Part shown: positions 15,890 to 19,448 of the stretch, one piece after another
How the letters are laid out: every line of letters starts with the position of its first letter
Position numbering within the stretch: the stretch's first letter is position 1
Source of the DNA: Hirudo medicinalis
Lineage: Eukaryota > Annelida > Clitellata > Hirudinida > Hirudinidae
DNA length: 19,448 nt
Assembly (NCBI GenBank): GCA_011800805.1
Contig: MPNW01001179.1
Location: forward strand, 5,001-24,448
Reading direction: 5' to 3'
Program-made: the position numbers and the translations under genes
Notes under the pieces: generated by a model
The model's database searches: none
Told to the model about the DNA's origin: nothing
The model's input: only the letters and a program-made list of their open reading frames with translations

Positions 15890-16615
15890 ACTTTTCGTGT
15901 TTTGAGTAATTCGATTTGAAGATGAAAATTATGATGAAATGATAAAAAATTCAGTTATTTCAAGTGAAATCCACTTTTAAAAATCACTTTTTTTTTTAAA
16001 GTCGTATGCGCTCAATTATTTTATCACCGTCGACTTCCTCTTAGAGTTTTGTCGACAGTTTCCAATGTTAAAAAATTGAACGCCTCAATGAAAACATTTT
16101 TTGATTTGAAAACTTAATTTTGATTGAATCGCATTTGATGAAATTAAATGTCATTTTAAATGCTGTGAATTCGCTGTGAAGAATACACGTTTAATATTTG
16201 TCCAGCCTTCAAATCCAACGAGCGACTGCTCCACAACTCTCCGACTCTTTCGAAAAGAATAACGTTTGTATTTAGTTGCATTCAGCCGATCTTTTGAGTG
16301 CCTTGTGAATCCGGACAGGATGTCTTTCAGGGGGGCCTTCCCTGGCGGTACAGGCTGGGTTGCGAGCAACGACACATTACGATTGTTGCCTTATGCAGCC
16401 CATTCGGCCAACCTGCATGCATAATTATTTGTCGTGATTGAAAATTCAATCAGGAAAGCACACCGACGACCTGTGATCAATCACCAATCAATCAAGGAAC
16501 AATTAACGGGAATCTCAGGAAGAATCGATTTGGCGTGATGATTTTGGGGGTCATTTCGAAGACATTAGGATTCACCCAAGCGTAAAATAGGCCTTTTGAG
16601 GATGCTGCGCTTGGA
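15890..16615. other. Upstream of the CCAAT/TATA promoter, no certain gene
   Basis: AT-rich to about 16140. At 16151-16375 a minus-strand frame (containing PPGKAPLKDILSGFTRHSKD) and overlapping plus-strand frames are open, but there is no ATG for the former and no clear splice pair. The rest has nothing beyond the POU4-like site. Confidence 0.35.
16413..16430. promoter_or_regulatory. Second POU4-like site
   Basis: GCATGCATAATT (16415-16426), followed by ATTT, giving ATGCATAATTATT, is even closer to the POU4 consensus than the 15548 copy. It is the second exact copy of this 12-mer upstream of Phox2. Confidence 0.25.
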
Positions 16616-16616
16616 A

Positions 16617-16970
16617 GAATGGATGGACGGCTGGATAGATGGATGGACGGCTGGATAGATGGATGGGTGGATGGATGGATGGATGGATGAATGGATTGAA
16701 GGATGGATAGATGGATGGCTCTTTCGAGTCATTCTTTTCAGACGAAAAAATTTTAATTATTTAAAAAGCTCACCTTTTCTAAATTTTTTACCCGCCACTC
16801 AAATGCTTTGCTCACGTGTCTTCGCTTTCTATCCTTCCATCAACCATCCAACCATCCATCCATCCATCCACCTATCCATCTATCCATCCATCCATCCATC
16901 CATCATCCATACATCCACCCATCATCCATCCATCTATCTATCCATCCATCCATCCATCTCTCCATCCATG
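16617..16970. repeat. Inverted pair: (GGAT)n then (ATCC)n
   Basis: GGAT array at 16617-16717 and its complement (CATC)n at 16836-16970 flank about 120 bp of unique AT-rich DNA. The arms could pair over most of their length. Confidence 0.7.
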
Positions 16971-17000
16971 ATCGTTTGATCGTTTGTCTCCTCTTTTCAG

Positions 17001-17117
17001 CCATCAAAGAGCCAAAGCTCCAAAGCTCCTCTCACTCACTCCTTCATCGTCGTCGTCATCCTCCTCATCCTCATCCTCGTCGTCCTCATCGTTGCTAAGC
17101 AAATATCGACCAAATGT
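17001..17117 (+). other. Possible plus-strand terminal exon built on a GTC/CTC repeat
   Basis: A strong acceptor (TTTGTCTCCTCTTTTCAG, ending 17000) precedes PSKSQSSKAPLTHS, then a hydrophobic Ile/Val/Leu run encoded by the trinucleotide repeat, then AKQISTKC and TAG. In phase 0 it could join the 12440 donor. All three frames are open through the repeat, so the hydrophobic reading may be accidental. Confidence 0.15.
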
Positions 17118-17196
17118 TAGGCTCTGATTGGGCATCTTATGAAATTTTGTTTAATTCCTTCATCGGTACCATCCTGCAGTTTTCTGTTCCAATCAT

Positions 17197-17214
17197 CATC
17201 ACCACTACCACCAC

Positions 17215-17289
<75 letters not shown>

Positions 17290-17305
17290 CGTCGTCGTCG
17301 TCATA
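17197..17305. repeat. (CAT)n microsatellite
   Basis: CATCATCAT tract ending in CGTCGTCGTC, about 90 nt upstream of the plus-strand TATA box at 17391. Confidence 0.95.
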
Positions 17306-17390
17306 GTCGACGTCTTTAGTATCGAAAAAGTTCTGATGACACTATCAGAATTCAAGGTCATCCGGGACGAGATTGAAATCTTGTTCAAAC

Positions 17391-17401
17391 TATTTATAAA
17401 A
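17391..17401 (+). promoter_or_regulatory. Plus-strand TATA box
   Basis: TATTTATAAAA lies 57-67 nt upstream of an ATG in good context (GAAATGGCGG at 17458). TATAAAA proper begins at 17395. The spacing is right for a start site near 17425 and a leader of about 35 nt. Confidence 0.3.
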
Positions 17402-17457
17402 CTAGTTTACACCGAGTTCGCCCACCCATTCATCCGTCCAATACCCCCCTCCCCGAA

Positions 17458-17616
17458 ATGGCGGTCAAACTCAGTCCCCTCGATGACTCATTTTGGTATG
17501 GGGGGTTGGCCGGAGTGTGGAGTACAAATTTGGTCATCTGCGGACAAGGTGTCTTGACCATATCCGTGGTCAGACAAAGTGGAGTGTTTTCGTCGCTTGT
17601 TTGCACAGAAACTCAA
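17458..17616 (+). CDS. Candidate plus-strand first coding exon, 53 aa
   Basis: ATG at 17458 opens MAVKLSPLDDSFWYGGLAGV, then WSTNLVICGQGVLTISVV and RQSGVFSSLVCTETQ. It ends at ACTCAA|GTGAGA, a good donor (phase 0). The middle is hydrophobic (about residues 12-37), suggesting a membrane segment. A TATA box lies 63 nt upstream. The minus strand carries a competing open frame (stop at 17490-17488, containing CANKRRKHSTLSDHGYGQ), so strand is not certain. No downstream exon could be identified and the product is unrecognised. Confidence 0.33.
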
Positions 17617-17683
17617 GTGAGACTCCTTTGAAGAGACACGAATGCTAACCACGTCCTGTCCTCCGTCGCACTCTTCTTTCCAT

Positions 17684-17775
17684 CCCCTTATCCGTCCATC
17701 CACCCATCCATAACCCCCCCTCCCCATCGATCCACCCCTCCCCCCATCCATCAACCTTCCCCCCCCCCATCGGGG
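17684..17775. repeat. C-rich (CCATCC)-type low-complexity tract
   Basis: CCCCTCCCC, CCATCCATC and a C10 run followed by ATCGGGGGATCC. The runs of C on the plus strand are of G-quadruplex type on the minus strand. Confidence 0.7.
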
Positions 17776-17890
17776 GATCCACACCTCGTCCTCTCCTTCC
17801 GTTCGTTTTTTACAAATTGTCCAGTTCTGTTTGACAGGATGGTTGGGCTTTTGAGTTTTCCTGCAGTGTATATTGTAATTGAGTGATTTA

Positions 17891-17934
<44 letters not shown>

Positions 17935-18128
17935 CTATTTTTTAGTAATATTATAGTATTATTATATAATTATAATGATAATTATTCCATAATTTTAGGC
18001 TACTGCTTGTTATTCATCCTCACAACCATCTCTCCGTCCGTCCATCCATCGATCATGAACATGAATGTAAAATTTTTGGACAGATTTCTCTATTTGTTCA
18101 ACTCCCCCTCTCCAAGATGTACGTGAAT
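17776..18128. other. Stretch without a recognised gene
   Basis: Contains the (AAT)n tract 17892-17931, AT-rich palindromic sequence, and a possible acceptor (ATAATTTTAG, about 17998) followed by a short open segment reading ATACYSSSQPS. No further support. Confidence 0.4.
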
Positions 18129-18130
18129 TA

Positions 18131-18324
18131 TGAATGAATGAATGAATGAATGAATGAATGAATGAATGAATGAATGAATGAATGAATGAATGAATGAATG
18201 AATGAATGAATGAATGAATGAATGAATGAATGAATGAATGAATGAATGAATGAACGAACGAACGAACGAACGAACGAACGAACGAACGAACGAACGAACG
18301 ATCGAACGAACGAACGAACGAACG
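18131..18324. repeat. Two-block tetranucleotide array: (TGAA)31 then (CGAA)17
   Basis: 31 uninterrupted TGAA units (18131-18254) switch abruptly to about 17 CGAA units (18255-18324, one interruption at 18301-18302), then back to TGAA/TTAA. Adjacent decayed TTAATTAATT and AAGGAAGGAACG pieces extend to about 18385. Confidence 0.95.
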
Positions 18325-18689
18325 AATGAATTAATTAATTAATTAATGAAGGAACGAAGGAAGGAAGGAACGAATGAATGAATGAGTGAACGAGTCGTCA
18401 TCATCATCATCATTGAATATGAGATTGATTGATTGATTGATTGAATAAATGAATGAAGGGCTGAATAGATGAATGAGTGAATGAATGGATGAATGAATGA
18501 ATCGCGTCATCAAGCACACATATCACCATCCGACATCACAGAGGTGAATGTGTTCATGCGCAAGGAGATGCCAAGCGACGATTATGATGATGATTATCGC
18601 AACTACTACTCTTAAGTAATATTGTAATGGTTACAATTATAGTTATTATTAATTATGAACTAAGTTGATGTTGATGACGACGACGACGA

Positions 18690-18935
18690 CGATGATGTGG
18701 TGATGATGATGGCACCATCCAAAGAAAAGAGAGATGATGACGATGATGAGAGAGAGGCCAGGTTCGGGGTCAAACCGACTGCGTGTAATGCAATTAGGAA
18801 TGCCCGCTTGCCCGCCCATGCGGTTGTTGTGGTCGGTGAAGCTGCGGTGACGGCGACTGCAGCGTCTGTGACGTCGGCCGCCGAGTTGTTGAAATGGGTA
18901 CTAAAGCAATCGTTCCAACGATTTGTAATGTCCAC
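18690..18935. other. CpG-rich segment open on both strands
   Basis: Between a GAT/GAC repeat and 18935 the base composition rises and CpG is frequent, including a CRE-like TGACGTCG. The minus strand has an open frame with ACC/GTC/GCC codons (SAADVTDAAVAVTAASPTTT, then GKRAFLIALHAVGLTPNLAS). The plus strand reads GVKPTACNAIRNARLPAHAV. It may be an exon or a small promoter island; neither strand can be preferred. Confidence 0.2.
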
Positions 18936-19149
18936 AAAATCATATTTTTCTAGTGTAATTTTCTTGGACGTACTTTGAATGTCAATCAGAGACGTACTTT
19001 TTGTTCCAATAAGTAAGCGAATGTCAAAACATGAATGTCAAAACATGAATATCGATGTATTTGTTATTCGCATGTAAACAAATATTAAAACAAGTCTTTG
19101 TATTTACTATAAATTAAATTTATTTAAAAATCTAACACTAACGAACGTC

Positions 19150-19345
19150 ATATTCAATTAATCATCATCAAGACCAGTCAACAAAGAGTTATCATCATCA
19201 GCATCACCATCTTCGTCGTCACCATCGCACACTGCAGCGCAAAGCACCGGCGACACTTGCGTCAGACTTGATAGTAGAAATAGTGGATGTAGTAGATGTA
19301 GTAAGTGTAGTAGGTGTGGTAGGTGTGGTAGGTATGGTAGTCAGG
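19150..19345. repeat. Short (CAT)n and (GTAGTAGAT/GGTGTGGTA)n tracts
   Basis: CATCATCA pieces at 19160-19225 and a GTAGTAG/GGTGTGGTAGGT low-complexity run at 19270-19342, ending at the transposon-like sequence. Confidence 0.7.
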
Positions 19346-19351
19346 TCCGTC

Positions 19352-19448
19352 CAGAGGGGGACGGCAGGGAGAGCAAGTGTCCCGGGTCCCTGAATTTTTT
19401 CAGGGCCCGATTATATTAACCCGGCTAATATTAAGCTATTATAATCTT
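19352..19448. mobile_element. Probable terminal end of a hAT-type DNA transposon, cut by the window edge
   Basis: CAGAGGGGGACGGCAGGGAG starts at 19352, followed by GTCCCGGGTCCCTGAA and TTCAGGGCCCG. hAT elements typically begin CAG(A/G)G and several invertebrate families continue with a G-run and a GTGCCCCGGGCCCC-like block. The CCCTGAA/TTCAGGG inverted pair forms a hairpin. The eight bases before CAGAG (GGTCCGTC) would be the target-site duplication, but the other end is outside the window. Confidence 0.35.

Noticed and set aside
16151..16375. 74-codon minus-strand frame containing KDILSGFTRHSKDRL
   Set aside because: No ATG, no convincing splice pair, and overlapping plus-strand frames look equally protein-like. 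Noted only in the region description.
19390..19407. Hairpin followed by T-rich sequence resembling a bacterial terminator
   Set aside because: The T-run is the loop, not the tail, and the context is a eukaryotic transposon end.

Overview
The window is nuclear DNA of an invertebrate animal. Genes are split by spliceosomal introns, one gene is an unmistakable Phox2-type paired-class homeobox gene, and a second looks like a secreted, cysteine-containing animal protein that ends in an ShKT module. The DNA between genes is AT-rich and extraordinarily full of tri- and tetranucleotide microsatellites (GAT/GAC, CAT/CGT, GGAT/ATCC, AATG/AACG, TTTG/TCTG, CAA, AAT). A spiralian (mollusc, annelid, brachiopod or similar) fits best, but that is inference. 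Most long open frames (poly-Asp, poly-His, Ser-Ile-His-Pro repeats) are microsatellite translations, not genes.

Layout. (1) 221-4475, minus strand: a multi-exon gene. Six exons (3103-2399, 1655-1579, 1419-1305, 949-837, 517-388, 340-221) join in perfect codon phase. The product has a CSFP-type N-terminal unit, a CPL..GGF / SRLEAEC..GEG / CWGTWEENG unit resembling the uncharacterised DUF7042-7045 family, and a six-cysteine ShKT module. A TATA/ETS promoter with a hydrophobic first-exon candidate lies upstream at 4220-4475. (2) 4480-6080: microsatellites, an unusual TGATCA array, and two promoter-like patches. (3) 6218-7234, plus strand: a tentative small Asp-rich gene of three phase-compatible exons. 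(4) 7235-9800: mostly AT-rich, with short orphan open frames and a possible plus-strand non-coding exon (9223-9283). (5) 9800-13880, minus strand: Phox2, with four coding exons (13478-13199, 12056-11668, 11429-11198, 10969-10413; 485 aa), a frame-preserving extra exon in intron 1 (12951-12883), a 5' UTR exon and a repeat-filled 3' UTR. An 81-nt plus-strand exon candidate sits in intron 1. (6) 13880-17000: upstream region with a TATA/GC-box/four-CCAAT promoter pointing toward Phox2 (15750-15880) and two copies of a POU4-like site. (7) 17000-19448: tetranucleotide arrays, a TATA-driven plus-strand first-exon candidate (17395-17616), and what looks like a hAT transposon end at the right edge.

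No operons or bacterial features are present. Phox2 encodes a visceral/autonomic neuron regulator; the leftmost gene is probably secreted and unrelated. All exon calls rest on splice consensus, phase and recognisable protein motifs, since no RNA data were available.
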